12,673 nucleotides of DNA from Candidatus Kuenenbacteria bacterium GW2011_GWA2_42_15 (lineage in GTDB: Bacteria > Patescibacteriota > Patescibacteriia > UBA2196 > GWA2-42-15). Made by a program: the position numbers and the translations under genes. Positions 1 to 6,419 of the stretch are shown here, one piece after another (the stretch's first letter is position 1; every line of letters begins with the position of its first letter). The DNA lies in the NCBI GenBank assembly GCA_000998185.1, contig LCCW01000010.1:1-12673 (forward strand). The letters are read 5' to 3'. The notes below the pieces were generated by a model, which made no database searches, was not told the DNA's origin, and saw only the letters and a list, made by a program, of their open reading frames with translations.

Positions 1-609
1 GCGGTGATGATAAACCAAAACATCCGGGCAGTATAAAATCTTTTTACCAGCTTTAACTAAATTATGGCACAGCGCTGTGTCTTCACCCGGCCAAAAATTT
101 TCAGCAAAACCGCCGACTGCTAAAAAATCATTTTTCCTGATTAAAAAATTCATACTGGGCCAATCATCCAAAAATCTTTTTTTGCCTGGATAAAATCTTT
201 CTGGATTAGCGCCGGCAAACCAAGACAAATACATAGCGCCGGAAACCTGCTGCCAGAATGAATCGTCAAACGGTGTTAAGCCCGGTCCGCCAAGGGCCGC
301 CACTTTTTCATCTTCAAAATATTTAAGCGCGTTTTTCAGCCAGTCTAGCGCAGGATACGCGTCGTCGTCAATAAAAGCCAAGATTTCACCTTGGGCGTGT
401 TGCGCACCAATGTTTCTTTTGGCACCGGGCTTTATTGGACCGGTGGGAATAATTCTAATTCTTATAGAGACGCGACAGTGCTGCGTCTCTACACATTCAT
501 CTGGCAAAACAATAATTTCAAAATCAGCATAATCCAATTTTGAAATATAATCCAAACATTCTTTTAACAAATCATTACTTTTTTTGCAAGGAATAATGAT
601 GGAAAACAT
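1..609 (-). CDS. Family 2 glycosyltransferase, partial (C-terminus beyond window)
   Basis: Reading from the ATG at 609-607 there are 203 open codons that run off the left edge. The N-terminus MFSIIIPCKKSNDLLKECLD is the nucleotide-binding beta strand of a GT-A fold. An IIPTGPIKPGAKRN segment and a DxD-like FIDDD (residues 79-83) follow, and a WPGEDTAL motif at 174-181 carries the usual acidic catalytic residues before the edge. These features define a GT2 enzyme that transfers a sugar from a nucleotide donor, most likely for surface polysaccharide assembly, since the next genes upstream on the same strand are another glycosyltransferase and a flippase. Acceptor and sugar cannot be read from the sequence. 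Residues 40-48 (VETQHCRVS) are encoded by a palindrome (see repeat at 465-491) and look like an insertion between two conserved segments. No Shine-Dalgarno sequence is visible before the start. Confidence 0.9.
   Translation of the reverse strand, partial: MFSIIIPCKKSNDLLKECLDYISKLDYADFEIIVLPDECVETQHCRVSIRIRIIPTGPIKPGAKRNIGAQHAQGEILAFIDDDAYPALDWLKNALKYFEDEKVAALGGPGLTPFDDSFWQQVSGAMYLSWFAGANPERFYPGKKRFLDDWPSMNFLIRKNDFLAVGGFAENFWPGEDTALCHNLVKAGKKILYCPDVLVYHHR
465..491. repeat. Palindromic repeat inside the glycosyltransferase gene
   Basis: TAGAGACGC at 465-473 and its perfect reverse complement GCGTCTCTA at 483-491 flank a 9-nt loop that is itself partly self-complementary (CAGTG). The TAGAGACGC-type palindrome resembles small dispersed palindromic repeats seen in many bacterial genomes (from memory). 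It is 27 bp long, so its presence keeps the glycosyltransferase frame. Confidence 0.7.
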
Positions 610-624
610 AGTTTTACTTAATCA

Positions 625-733
625 CTTAAAGCACTAAAGCAAACGAGAAAATTAGGGTGCTTTAGTGCTTTAGTGTTTCGGTGCTTTAGTGCTTTAGTGT
701 TTCGGTGCTTTAGTGCTTTAGTGTTTCGGTGTT
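625..733. repeat. 24-bp tandem repeat built of octamers, with inverted arm
   Basis: Three full copies of a 24-bp unit (656-679, 680-703, 704-727), plus the first bases of a fourth, lie between the two glycosyltransferase genes. Each unit is three octamers: TGCTTTAG, TGCTTTAG, TGTTTCGG. A 15-nt stretch at 627-641 is the reverse complement of 658-672, so the minus-strand transcript could form a 15-bp stem with a 16-nt loop. The repeat also encodes the tail and stop codon of the damaged glycosyltransferase (Asn-Thr-Glu-Thr-Leu-Lys-His-stop ending at 710). Confidence 0.9.
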
Positions 734-1377
734 CTGATCGTAGTATTTTAATATCCTTAACCGATAAATAATCGCGCAGGTATCAATCAGCAATGGCCAG
801 GCGATTTCGAGGCAATGGTTAAAAGCTCTAAATCAAAAGCATAGGTTTTGCAGAGCATGCGCGGCATTGATTGTTCTAAAACTTCACGGCGAAATAATTT
901 TAAACCGACCTGCGAGTCACGCACACCTTTTAAATTTAAAAATATTCTGATAAAAATCTGATAAATAAAACTCAAAACACGGCGAATGGTTGGATAATTA
1001 ACCTGCGAATACGGATGCCGTTTGGAGCCGATAACAATATCAACTTCGTAAAGGTCAAGCAGGGCTGCAAAATTTTTAATGTCTGAATAATGCAACTCAA
1101 AATCGCCGTCTAAAAAAACCACTGGATCGCCGTGTGAATGTTTAAAGCCGAGCTTTAAAGCGCGGCCCTTGCCCGGGACATTAGAATTGATACGAATTAT
1201 TTGCGAATTTATCCGAATGAAATCAGGGGAATCGAGGGTATTTGGATGATTAGGATGATTATTAACGACAACAATTTCAAAATCACCAAAATGCGCCTCA
1301 ATCTCTTTTGATAAAAGGTCCAGGTTTTGCTGGAATTTTTCAGTAATTTCACAAACTGGAATTATGGTAGAAATCAT
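710..1377 (-). pseudogene. Family 2 glycosyltransferase (DPM-synthase-like), broken by deletion/frameshift
   Basis: The open frame from ATG 1377 runs 196 codons to a TGA at 787-789. It starts as a GT2 (MISTIIPVCEITEKF) with VNNHPN and a FLDGDFEL acidic metal site (about residues 88-95). It continues with VIGSKRHPYSQV, a membrane-proximal helix, and DSQVGLKLFRREVLEQ followed by TYAFDLELLTIA, all typical of polyprenyl-phosphate sugar transferases. After LLTIA the frame ends in an unrelated SPGHC. The other frame immediately downstream encodes WPLLIDTCAIIYRLRILKYY (about 796-737) and stops at 710; this is the C-terminal signature this subfamily normally carries. About 30-40 residues normally between the two blocks (the beta-strand and acceptor loop) are missing, so an out-of-frame deletion explains the join. 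The truncated 196-aa product could still be made but probably lacks activity. It lies between the flippase and the other glycosyltransferase. Confidence 0.7.
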
Positions 1378-1385
1378 AATGATTA

Positions 1386-1470
1386 CTTAAACACTTAATC
1401 ACTAAAGCACATCGGAAAATTGGGATTATTATAGTGTTTAAGCGCTTTAGTGTTTTAGTGTTTTAGTGTA
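1386..1470. repeat. Second octamer-repeat spacer with inverted arms
   Basis: This tract is related to the one at 625-733. CTTAAACAC (1386-1394) is the reverse complement of GTGTTTAAG (1434-1442), and CACTAAAGC motifs face CGCTTTAGTG. Octamers TGTTTTAG then repeat to 1470. The tract fills the gap between flippase and glycosyltransferase and runs into the flippase gene, encoding its last residues Tyr-Thr-Lys-Thr-Leu-Lys-His and the TAA stop. Confidence 0.8.
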
Positions 1471-2736
1471 ATAAATCGCCAGCCCAGCTAAACAAGTTGC
1501 CATCACACCATTCATTATCCAGATAATCTGCCACAAACTTTGATGCCAGATGAAAATGAAAATTATTTGAGCCAGAACAGAAGCACCGAGAAAATAGACA
1601 AAACGGGTTTGGTTGATTGACAGAAAATATTGAGATATTAAAAAAACTATGGAGAACAGAAACATCGCCAGCGCAAACCAGCCAAGATATGGGGCAAGCT
1701 CTAAATAATTTACCCCGACAATTATTTTAATAATTAGCGCTGGAAAAGTAAAATAAAAAACTAAAGCCATGAGGCCGACCGAAACAGACATTAAAAGCGT
1801 TTTTTTAAGGATGGCGTCGGGGAGATCGGGACTATTATGGAGATTGGGGCAATCAAGGGAGCGCTCGGATGAAATGTGAGCAGCAGCGGCGGCCGGAAAC
1901 ATTACGGCGATTAAAGGGCCGATGATAAAAAATACAATGTGGCCAAGCAGGGCCAGGGCCGCATATTGGCCGGCTAATTCAGGGGTAAAGAAATGTTTAA
2001 TCAAAATAATGTCAAGGTTATAAAGCAGGGTGGTGAAAAGCAGAGTAAAAAAAACTGGAGCGGAAAAGCAAAGCATTTGGCGAAGGGGCAGAGACGGCAA
2101 TGAGGTCGGGGTTGTCAGAGATGCCAGCGATCGAAGAGGCATAAAGGTGAGACCATAGGCAACAAGGCCAGAAAGCACAATCGCGCCAACGACGCCGGAA
2201 ACGGCCAAGCTTAATTTAATAAAAATAAAAGCCAAGATTATTTTTAAAACCATTGAGATAATACTGATGACAGATAAGGCTTTGAATTTTTGCAAACCCT
2301 GCAAAAGAGCGTTGTTCAAAGCGGCTGAAAAAACAAAAATAAAGCTGGCAATCAAGACTATCAGGGGGATTAATGAAGTTAGAGCAAGAAAATTTAAAAT
2401 AAACCGAGCGACGATGAGTAAAAAAATAAACAGGAGAATGCCTAAAAGAAAAAATTTTTTAGTAAAATTTTTAAACAGAAAATATATTTTCTGATTTTCA
2501 TTTTTCGCTTTAAATTCCGCGGTGTATTTGGTTATGACAAGGAAAAGCACGCCGACTGGAATACCCAAAATAACTGACAATGAAATTAACGACTGGAGTT
2601 CACCATAACTTGAAGGTGAAAGCAAGCGCGCCGTCAGAGAATGAAAAATATAGTTGCCAAAACCGCCACTGAATGAAGCAATAAAAAAAATCAGGGAGTC
2701 AAGATAAAATTGGTTTTCTTTCAACTTAGATAACAT
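1447..2736 (-). CDS. Polysaccharide flippase, MOP/Wzx-like membrane protein
   Basis: This 429-aa protein is almost entirely hydrophobic helices, about twelve by eye: near residues 14-35, 46-70, 93-112, 115-137, 150-175, 177-200, 221-246, 256-284, 312-334, 343-368, 375-396 and 400-424. The N-terminal pattern, with GNYIFHSLTARLLSPSSYGE in the first helix-loop, is characteristic of the polysaccharide-biosynthesis branch of the MOP/MATE exporter superfamily, which moves lipid-linked oligosaccharides across the membrane. Length fits the family (400-480 aa). The two glycosyltransferase genes downstream on the same strand support a role in surface glycan export. The start ATG at 2736-2734 gives MLSKLKENQFYLDS; there is no clear ribosome binding site. 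The C-terminal YTKTLKH is repeat-derived. The exact glycan cannot be inferred. Confidence 0.88.
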   Translation of the reverse strand: MLSKLKENQFYLDSLIFFIASFSGGFGNYIFHSLTARLLSPSSYGELQSLISLSVILGIPVGVLFLVITKYTAEFKAKNENQKIYFLFKNFTKKFFLLGILLFIFLLIVARFILNFLALTSLIPLIVLIASFIFVFSAALNNALLQGLQKFKALSVISIISMVLKIILAFIFIKLSLAVSGVVGAIVLSGLVAYGLTFMPLRSLASLTTPTSLPSLPLRQMLCFSAPVFFTLLFTTLLYNLDIILIKHFFTPELAGQYAALALLGHIVFFIIGPLIAVMFPAAAAAHISSERSLDCPNLHNSPDLPDAILKKTLLMSVSVGLMALVFYFTFPALIIKIIVGVNYLELAPYLGWFALAMFLFSIVFLISQYFLSINQTRFVYFLGASVLAQIIFIFIWHQSLWQIIWIMNGVMATCLAGLAIYYTKTLKH

Positions 2737-2861
2737 ATAAAACGGTGATGCTTTATGTATGGTCAGTTTATCATCTTTAATTTGATAATAAAAGGGGCGC
2801 GAGCGTGCTTGATTAATATTGCGTCTGATAATTTTAAACTTTTAAATTAAGCCAACTAAGT

Positions 2862-2890
2862 TTAACCAAAAAATTAAAATATGCTATAAT
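2862..2890 (+). promoter_or_regulatory. Extended -10 promoter of pilT
   Basis: TGCTATAAT at 2882-2890 is an extended -10 with a perfect TATAAT (2885-2890). TTAACC at 2862-2867 is a weak -35 at 17-bp spacing. Transcription would begin near 2897, about 30 nt before the pilT ATG. Confidence 0.6.
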
Positions 2891-2926
2891 ATTCTTAAAT
2901 ATGCTTATTAACAACTTTCTGCTATT

Positions 2927-3973
2927 ATGCTTTTAAACGAGATATTCAAGCTTGGCGTGCAAAAAGGCGCTTCTGATGTGCATTTGGTGGTGGGCGAACC
3001 GCCGATTGTTAGAATCAACGGCCTGCTCTGCCGCCTGACTGATTTCGGATCTTTGACTAGAAAAAAAGCCGAGGAGATGATACTCGCCACCTTGACGCCA
3101 AAACAAAAAGAACAGTTTGTAAGCAGTCGAGAAATGGATATTTCCTACGAACTTGACTCCAGCGAGCGCTTCCGCGTCAATTTGCATTTTGAAAAAGGCA
3201 ACCTGGGTCTGGCCGCCCGCATCATCAATGCTGAACCGCCGACAATGAAGACCACTGATATGCCGGAAATTGTCTACCGCCTGGCTGAATTGCATCAAGG
3301 GCTGATTATTATCACCGGCCCAACCGGCTGCGGCAAATCAACTTCCTTGGCCGCCATTATTGACCATATAAACAATTCCCGCGCGGCTAATATCATCACC
3401 TTGGAAGACCCCATAGAGTTTGTTTTCACGCCTAAGCAAAGCATTATCAGACAAAGGCAATACGGTTTTGATTTCCTCTCTTTCCCTGACGCTCTCAAAC
3501 ATGTGCTAAGACAGGATCCAAATGTTATCATGGTGGGTGAAATGCGCGATCTGGAAACTATTTCGGCCACCATTACTTTGGCGGAGACCGGACATTTGGT
3601 TTTGGCGACCCTGCACACGCCTAATGCTTCTCAAACTATTGACAGAATTATTGATATTTTCCCGCCATATCAGCAAGACCAAATCCGCATACAGCTCTCT
3701 ATGTCCCTGATTGGCGTGATTGCCCAGCAACTCCTGCCGGCGCCGGATGGTCAAAAACGAGTGGTGGCCAGAGAAATTATGATTAACACCCCGGCCGTGG
3801 CCAACCTTATCCGTGAAAATAAAATCGTCCAACTTAAAACAGTGATACAAACATCTTCCGATGACGGAATGATCAGCATGGATCAATGTCTGCAAAGGTT
3901 GGTTAAGAGCAAAAAAGTCACCGCTGAAGTGGCCAGACAATATGCTATAGACGGAGCTTCTTTTGAAGACTAG
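2927..3973 (+). CDS. pilT: PilT-type twitching/pilus retraction ATPase
   Basis: The 348-aa protein matches PilT in length and order of parts. The N-terminal PAS-like domain contains GASDVHLVVGEPPIVRING, and a linker ends in AELHQGLIIITGPTGCGKST. Walker A GPTGCGKST lies at 131-139. The Asp box IITLEDPIEFVF, the Walker B region DPNVIMVGEMRD near 197-207, and the His box ETGHLVLATLHT follow. It is a hexameric cytoplasmic ATPase that powers type IV pilus depolymerisation; the family is also used for DNA uptake and surface motility, common in CPR bacteria. The only start preceded by the promoter is ATG 2927; no Shine-Dalgarno sequence is seen, as for most genes here. It is monocistronic, with a promoter on one side and two terminators on the other, and no other pilus genes occur in the window. 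Confidence 0.95.
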   Translation: MLLNEIFKLGVQKGASDVHLVVGEPPIVRINGLLCRLTDFGSLTRKKAEEMILATLTPKQKEQFVSSREMDISYELDSSERFRVNLHFEKGNLGLAARIINAEPPTMKTTDMPEIVYRLAELHQGLIIITGPTGCGKSTSLAAIIDHINNSRAANIITLEDPIEFVFTPKQSIIRQRQYGFDFLSFPDALKHVLRQDPNVIMVGEMRDLETISATITLAETGHLVLATLHTPNASQTIDRIIDIFPPYQQDQIRIQLSMSLIGVIAQQLLPAPDGQKRVVAREIMINTPAVANLIRENKIVQLKTVIQTSSDDGMISMDQCLQRLVKSKKVTAEVARQYAIDGASFED

Positions 3974-4001
3974 CCCTCGTCTGTGGTTTTTAATTCAACT
4001 A

Positions 4002-4026
4002 AACCCGCTCCTTGTCAGCGGGTTTT
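4002..4026 (+). terminator. First intrinsic terminator after pilT
   Basis: AACCCGCT (4002-4009) pairs with AGCGGGTT (4017-4024) around a 7-nt loop, followed by T residues to 4026. It starts 28 nt after the pilT stop codon. Confidence 0.7.
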
Positions 4027-4037
4027 CAATATGTACA

Positions 4038-4069
4038 AAAAAATCCCCCTCTACTGCGGGGGATTTTTT
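4038..4069. terminator. Bidirectional terminator between pilT and HU
   Basis: A 12-bp perfect stem, AAAAAATCCCCC (4038-4049) with GGGGGATTTTTT (4058-4069), and an 8-nt loop. It has a T-run on either strand, so it can end both pilT (plus) and the HU gene (minus), whose stop codon is only 16 bp away. Confidence 0.88.
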
Positions 4070-4085
4070 GTGATCAAAATCGGAA

Positions 4086-4367
4086 TTATAAAACTGCTTC
4101 TTTGGCTGCTTTGGCGACTCGGAATTTCACCACTGTTTTGGCTGGGATCTTTATCGCTTCACCGGTCGCCGGGTTTCTGCCATCTCTGGCTTTGCGATTG
4201 ACTTTTACCATTTTACCCATGCCGGGTACGACGAATTCGCCATTGGTTTTAACCTCCTTATACGCGAGTTCGACCATTTTTTCCAAAAAAGAAGCAACAT
4301 CTTTCTTGGACATACCAGTCTTTTCTGCCATGACCTGCAGTAAGGCTGATTTTGTCATTTTGGCCAT
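4086..4367 (-). CDS. hup: DNA-binding protein HU
   Basis: The 93-aa protein is a full-length HU/IHF-family member. The helical N-terminus is MTKSALLQVMAEKTGMSKKD, followed by a second helix VASFLEKMVELAYKEV. The beta sheet NGEFVVPGMGKMVKVNRKAR leads to the DNA-bending arm with GRNPATGEAIKIPAK and the C-terminal KFRVAKAAKEAVL. Pro in the RNPATG arm is the residue that intercalates into DNA. It forms homodimers that compact and bend the chromosome. ATG 4367-4365 is used (MAKMTKS); the internal Met at position 4 is an alternative start. There is a good promoter at 4489-4517 and a leader of about 115 nt containing two hairpins. It is the only HU in view, and the DGR is inserted just upstream of its promoter. 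Confidence 0.95.
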   Translation of the reverse strand: MAKMTKSALLQVMAEKTGMSKKDVASFLEKMVELAYKEVKTNGEFVVPGMGKMVKVNRKARDGRNPATGEAIKIPAKTVVKFRVAKAAKEAVL

Positions 4368-4390
4368 ATTTTTCTACATTTAGTTTATAA

Positions 4391-4416
4391 CTTTACCCCG
4401 CGCTTGCGGGATAAAG
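4391..4416 (-). promoter_or_regulatory. Hairpin in the HU leader
   Basis: CTTTA-C-CCCGC (4391-4401) pairs with GCGGG-A-TAAAG (4406-4416) across a GCTT tetraloop, with one internal mismatch. It sits 24 nt before the HU start codon in the 5' leader; a smaller hairpin, CCAAG-AAA-CTTGG, lies at 4454-4466. The position suggests a role in leader stability or translation, but a dispersed repeat is equally possible. Confidence 0.5.
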
Positions 4417-4488
4417 GGCCTATATATCTGTCTTCCAAATATCCTTGACTGTGGCCAAGAAACTTGGAAAAATTAGATTTATATAATA

Positions 4489-4517
4489 ATTATCGCATTT
4501 TTTGAAAAACTATGCAA
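4489..4517 (-). promoter_or_regulatory. Sigma-70-type promoter of HU
   Basis: On the minus strand, TTGCAT (4517-4512), a 17-bp spacer and TGC-GATAAT (-10 at 4494-4489, with the extended TG) form a good match. The predicted start is near 4482. The -35 box is 9 bp from the left palindrome of the DGR cassette. Confidence 0.65.
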
Positions 4518-4526
4518 ATGGCGCCG

Positions 4527-4570
4527 ATAAGGACTGTCCTTTGGCTAGCTAGTTAAAGGACAGTTCTTAT
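4527..4570. repeat. Left palindrome of the DGR cassette
   Basis: AAGGACTGTCCTTT (4529-4542) and AAAGGACAGTTCTT (4555-4568) form inverted arms with one mismatch, extended by ATA/TAT to 4527 and 4570. The loop contains GCTAGC. AAGGACTGTCCTT is also a short palindrome by itself. The last base is the first base of the RT stop codon. Confidence 0.9.
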
Positions 4571-5592
4571 TAATCTTTGTTTATTTCCCTTCTGATTTTT
4601 TCTCCACAGCAATGTTTTAACATCCCAAGATATGAGTTAACCGTCTCATAAAATTTATCCCTGCCAATTAAACCGATTGCAAGATCCTTTTCCTTTTCTT
4701 TAATTTTTCTGATCATCCGTCTTTTGGTGCTCGTGCGCAAGATTCTATGGTCGGGAAAATTAACCAGGCCGAGAAAATCCACGCCGGAAGCAAGGGTTTT
4801 AAGAAAAATCTTATCGGGATGAAGCTCTAGTTTTAATTCATCAGATAAAAATCTACCGACTTCAGAAATTTGTTTTTCCAGCCAGTCTTTGTCGGCAGAT
4901 AAAAAAACAAAATCATCGGCATAGCGCAAATAAAATTTTGCTTTCAGGTTGTGTTTAATAAATTGATCAAAAGTATTAAGATAGATATTGGCGAATAGCT
5001 GCGAAGTCAGATTGCCAAGCGGCAATCCGAGCCGCTTATCTTGAATTGTAGAAAAACTTTCAATCACGGTTTCCAAAAGCTTTAGAATGTTCTTGTCTGG
5101 AATGTATGTGGTTAAGATCTTCGTTAAAACTTGATGGTCAATATTGGCGAAAAATTTTCTGATGTCGCATTTCAAAACCCAACAGCTTGTGGTGTTATTC
5201 TGGCTGGCTTGATAAAAATATTTTCTGAATCCATTAGCCGCCCTGTGCGTTCCTTTATGCCGGCGGCAAGAATATGAATCGGCAATAAAAATTTTGTCAA
5301 AAAACGGGGACAAAAGGCGGTGGAGAGCGTGATGCACTAGTCTGTCGCTAACCGCGGCTTTATGAATCACCCTTGGTTTGGGGTCGTTGATTTTAAATTC
5401 TTGATAACCGCCGTGTTTGTAGGTATGATGAATAAGGTCGCGGTGAAGCGAGAAAAGGTTGTCCATCAGACGCAAGGAGAATTCCTGTATGTCATATTTC
5501 TTCCGTTTGCCGCGCAAAAATTCCTGCCAGGCCAAAAGCAGGTTGTCTATGCTCACTATTTCCTCATATTTATAAGTTAACTGAATTTTCAT
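4570..5592 (-). CDS. DGR reverse transcriptase
   Basis: Counting from the ATG at 5592-5590 (MKIQLTYKYEEIVS) the protein has 340 aa. It shows the DGR order of RT motifs: VIHKAAVSDRLVHHALHRLL (about 75-94), DSYSCRRHKGTHRAANGFRK, motif A KCDIRKFFANIDH with the first catalytic Asp at 143, and the DGR hallmark GLPLGNLTSQLFANIYLN (189-206). The catalytic YADD box follows at 224-227 in KFYLRYADDFVFL, then KLELHPDK and VDFLGLV. The enzyme copies TR RNA into cDNA with errors at adenines, and that cDNA replaces VR. Length is usual for the family. The open frame extends 18 codons further upstream (ATG 5646), but that part overlaps avd and lacks family features, so 5592 is preferred. The gene starts head to head with avd, 6 bp apart, and a terminator at 5963-5982 separates it from the TR transcript, so it needs a promoter inside the avd region. 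It is not a group II intron maturase: no domain X or HNH part is present. Confidence 0.95.
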   Translation of the reverse strand: MKIQLTYKYEEIVSIDNLLLAWQEFLRGKRKKYDIQEFSLRLMDNLFSLHRDLIHHTYKHGGYQEFKINDPKPRVIHKAAVSDRLVHHALHRLLSPFFDKIFIADSYSCRRHKGTHRAANGFRKYFYQASQNNTTSCWVLKCDIRKFFANIDHQVLTKILTTYIPDKNILKLLETVIESFSTIQDKRLGLPLGNLTSQLFANIYLNTFDQFIKHNLKAKFYLRYADDFVFLSADKDWLEKQISEVGRFLSDELKLELHPDKIFLKTLASGVDFLGLVNFPDHRILRTSTKRRMIRKIKEKEKDLAIGLIGRDKFYETVNSYLGMLKHCCGEKIRREINKD

Positions 5593-5598
5593 AATAAT

Positions 5599-5964
5599 AT
5601 GGCATTTATCACCCCACCACCCCCGACAAACCCCATTATTATTCACAAGCTAACGGCAATCTACAAGCTTTGGCATGAGTTCCTGCCTCATTTTTCCAAA
5701 ACTTCACGCTATACTTTGGGAATAAAAATTGATTCTTTATTTATTGAAACAACAGAAAATATTTTTATCGCCAGCCATTTGACAAAAGATCACAAACTGC
5801 CTTTCTTGCAAAAAGCCAGTTCCAAGTTGGATATGCTTAAATTTTTTCTTCAAGTTGCCTGGGAAATTAAATCATTTGACAACAAAAAATACATAACACT
5901 GTCAGAACAATTGGATGAGATTGGAAGAATGCTGGGCGGATGGCAAAAACAATTTTTAAGATAA
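5599..5964 (+). CDS. avd: Avd-like DGR accessory protein
   Basis: The 121-aa protein is helical and resembles Avd/23S-intervening-sequence four-helix-bundle proteins. It has a leading IIIHKLTAIYKLWHEFLPHF helix, KTSRYTLGIKIDSLFIETTE (the conserved sRYTLG turn), a third helix SSKLDMLKFFLQVAWEI, and the family ending SEQLDEIGRMLGGWQKQF. Avd forms a pentameric barrel that binds the reverse transcriptase and TR RNA and is required for mutagenic cDNA synthesis in the Bordetella phage system. ATG 5599 is the only ATG start after the in-frame stop at 5578-5580; no Shine-Dalgarno sequence is seen. Unusually, it is on the strand opposite to RT, TR and target, divergent from RT. Its stop codon overlaps the A-run of the TR terminator. 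Confidence 0.88.
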   Translation: MAFITPPPPTNPIIIHKLTAIYKLWHEFLPHFSKTSRYTLGIKIDSLFIETTENIFIASHLTKDHKLPFLQKASSKLDMLKFFLQVAWEIKSFDNKKYITLSEQLDEIGRMLGGWQKQFLR

Positions 5965-5982
5965 AAAAACCGCCCGCGGCGG
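5963..5982 (-). terminator. Intrinsic terminator of the TR transcript
   Basis: On the minus strand CCGCC-GCG-GGCGG (5982-5970) is followed by seven T residues (5969-5963). It lies 16 nt past the 3' end of TR. This makes TR a likely discrete RNA and blocks read-through towards the RT gene. Confidence 0.8.
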
Positions 5983-5998
5983 GGAAAAATAAAGAGAG

Positions 5999-6129
5999 TT
6001 GCGGACGGCCGCGAAGCGACAGTTATCGTTCCAATCGTTCTCAAACCAATTGAGGTTGGCGTCGCGCTCGGCACCGTCCCTGCCGAGAAAAACCACTCGA
6101 CGGTCGTCGTCGGAATCTCGCCACACGGA
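5999..6129 (-). other. DGR template repeat (TR)
   Basis: This 131-bp non-coding copy aligns with 6469-6599 without gaps at an exact offset of 470. In 6001-6129 there are 23 adenines on the coding (minus) strand; 16 differ in VR, while all 106 other positions are identical. Substituted plus-strand positions are 6023, 6024, 6026, 6029, 6030, 6035, 6039, 6050, 6051, 6056, 6062, 6077, 6081, 6097, 6104 and 6118. Read in the VR frame, TR carries AAC/AAT (Asn), GAC/GAT (Asp) and AGG (Arg) codons at the sites that vary, the codon types DGRs use for wide amino-acid choice. Similarity stops at 6130-6131. Confidence 0.97.
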
Positions 6130-6130
6130 T

Positions 6131-6371
6131 AATTGTGCAAAATATCATCTCTGCCACCGCCCATTGAATATTCTCTGGGTTGAATTTTATTCGGGATCTA
6201 AAATCCTCCAATATTTTACACCAAGTATCTTTATTTTTTTGGAAATTAAGAAATAACTCTGGGGTAAAACTTATCCTATCCCATTCTCTATTTAATAATT
6301 TCAGAATTCAACCGTTTTCAGCCTTGACCGAAAACTTGTTTTGAGTCTACTATCCAAATATATTTTATCAT
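6131..6371 (-). other. Possible decayed reading frame upstream of TR
   Basis: The gap between TR and the target gene (6130-6464, 335 bp) holds no intact gene. On the minus strand, one frame opens with MIKYIWIVDSKQVFGQG (ATG 6371) and stops. Another frame has LKTVEF, and a third has about 60 codons, including LNREWDRISFTPELFLNFQK, DTWCKILEDFRSRIKFNPEN and IQWAVAEMIF, running into TR. The composition is protein-like (Trp, Phe, Pro, charged residues), so this may be a frameshifted gene remnant, or an RNA leader of TR that reads well by chance. Confidence 0.3.
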
Positions 6372-6383
6372 AACCGCGGAAAT

Positions 6384-6402
6384 AAAAAAGCCTCGCTAAG
6401 GC
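6384..6402 (-). terminator. Terminator after the variable-protein gene
   Basis: On the minus strand GCCT-TAGCG-AGGC (6402-6390) is followed by six T residues (6389-6384). The stem is short (4 bp plus a possible G-T pair), so the call is moderate. It lies about 60 bp after the target stop codon. Confidence 0.5.
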
Positions 6403-6419
6403 AAGGATAAAAAAATAAA

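Noticed and set aside
656..733. 24-bp direct repeats that might be a CRISPR array
   Set aside because: The copies are directly contiguous with no spacers and are made of octamers; no cas genes are near.
787..1377. UGA recoding (read-through of TGA as Gly)
   Set aside because: Reading through TGA at 787 does not restore the missing C-terminus, which is in another frame; polA and the 49-aa ORF also use TGA as a normal stop.
2267..2494. 75-codon plus-strand frame, Lys/Arg-rich
   Set aside because: It is antisense to the hydrophobic flippase, whose Phe/Leu/Ile codons give Lys/Arg-rich complements.
4570..5592. RT as a group II intron maturase or retron RT
   Set aside because: It has the DGR GLPLGNLTSQ motif, no maturase/HNH domain, no retron msr/msd is seen, and TR/VR and Avd are next to it.
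5850..6164. 104-codon minus-strand frame through TR and the avd end
   Set aside because: It is antisense to avd, crosses a terminator and includes TR in a frame other than the VR frame; a shadow.
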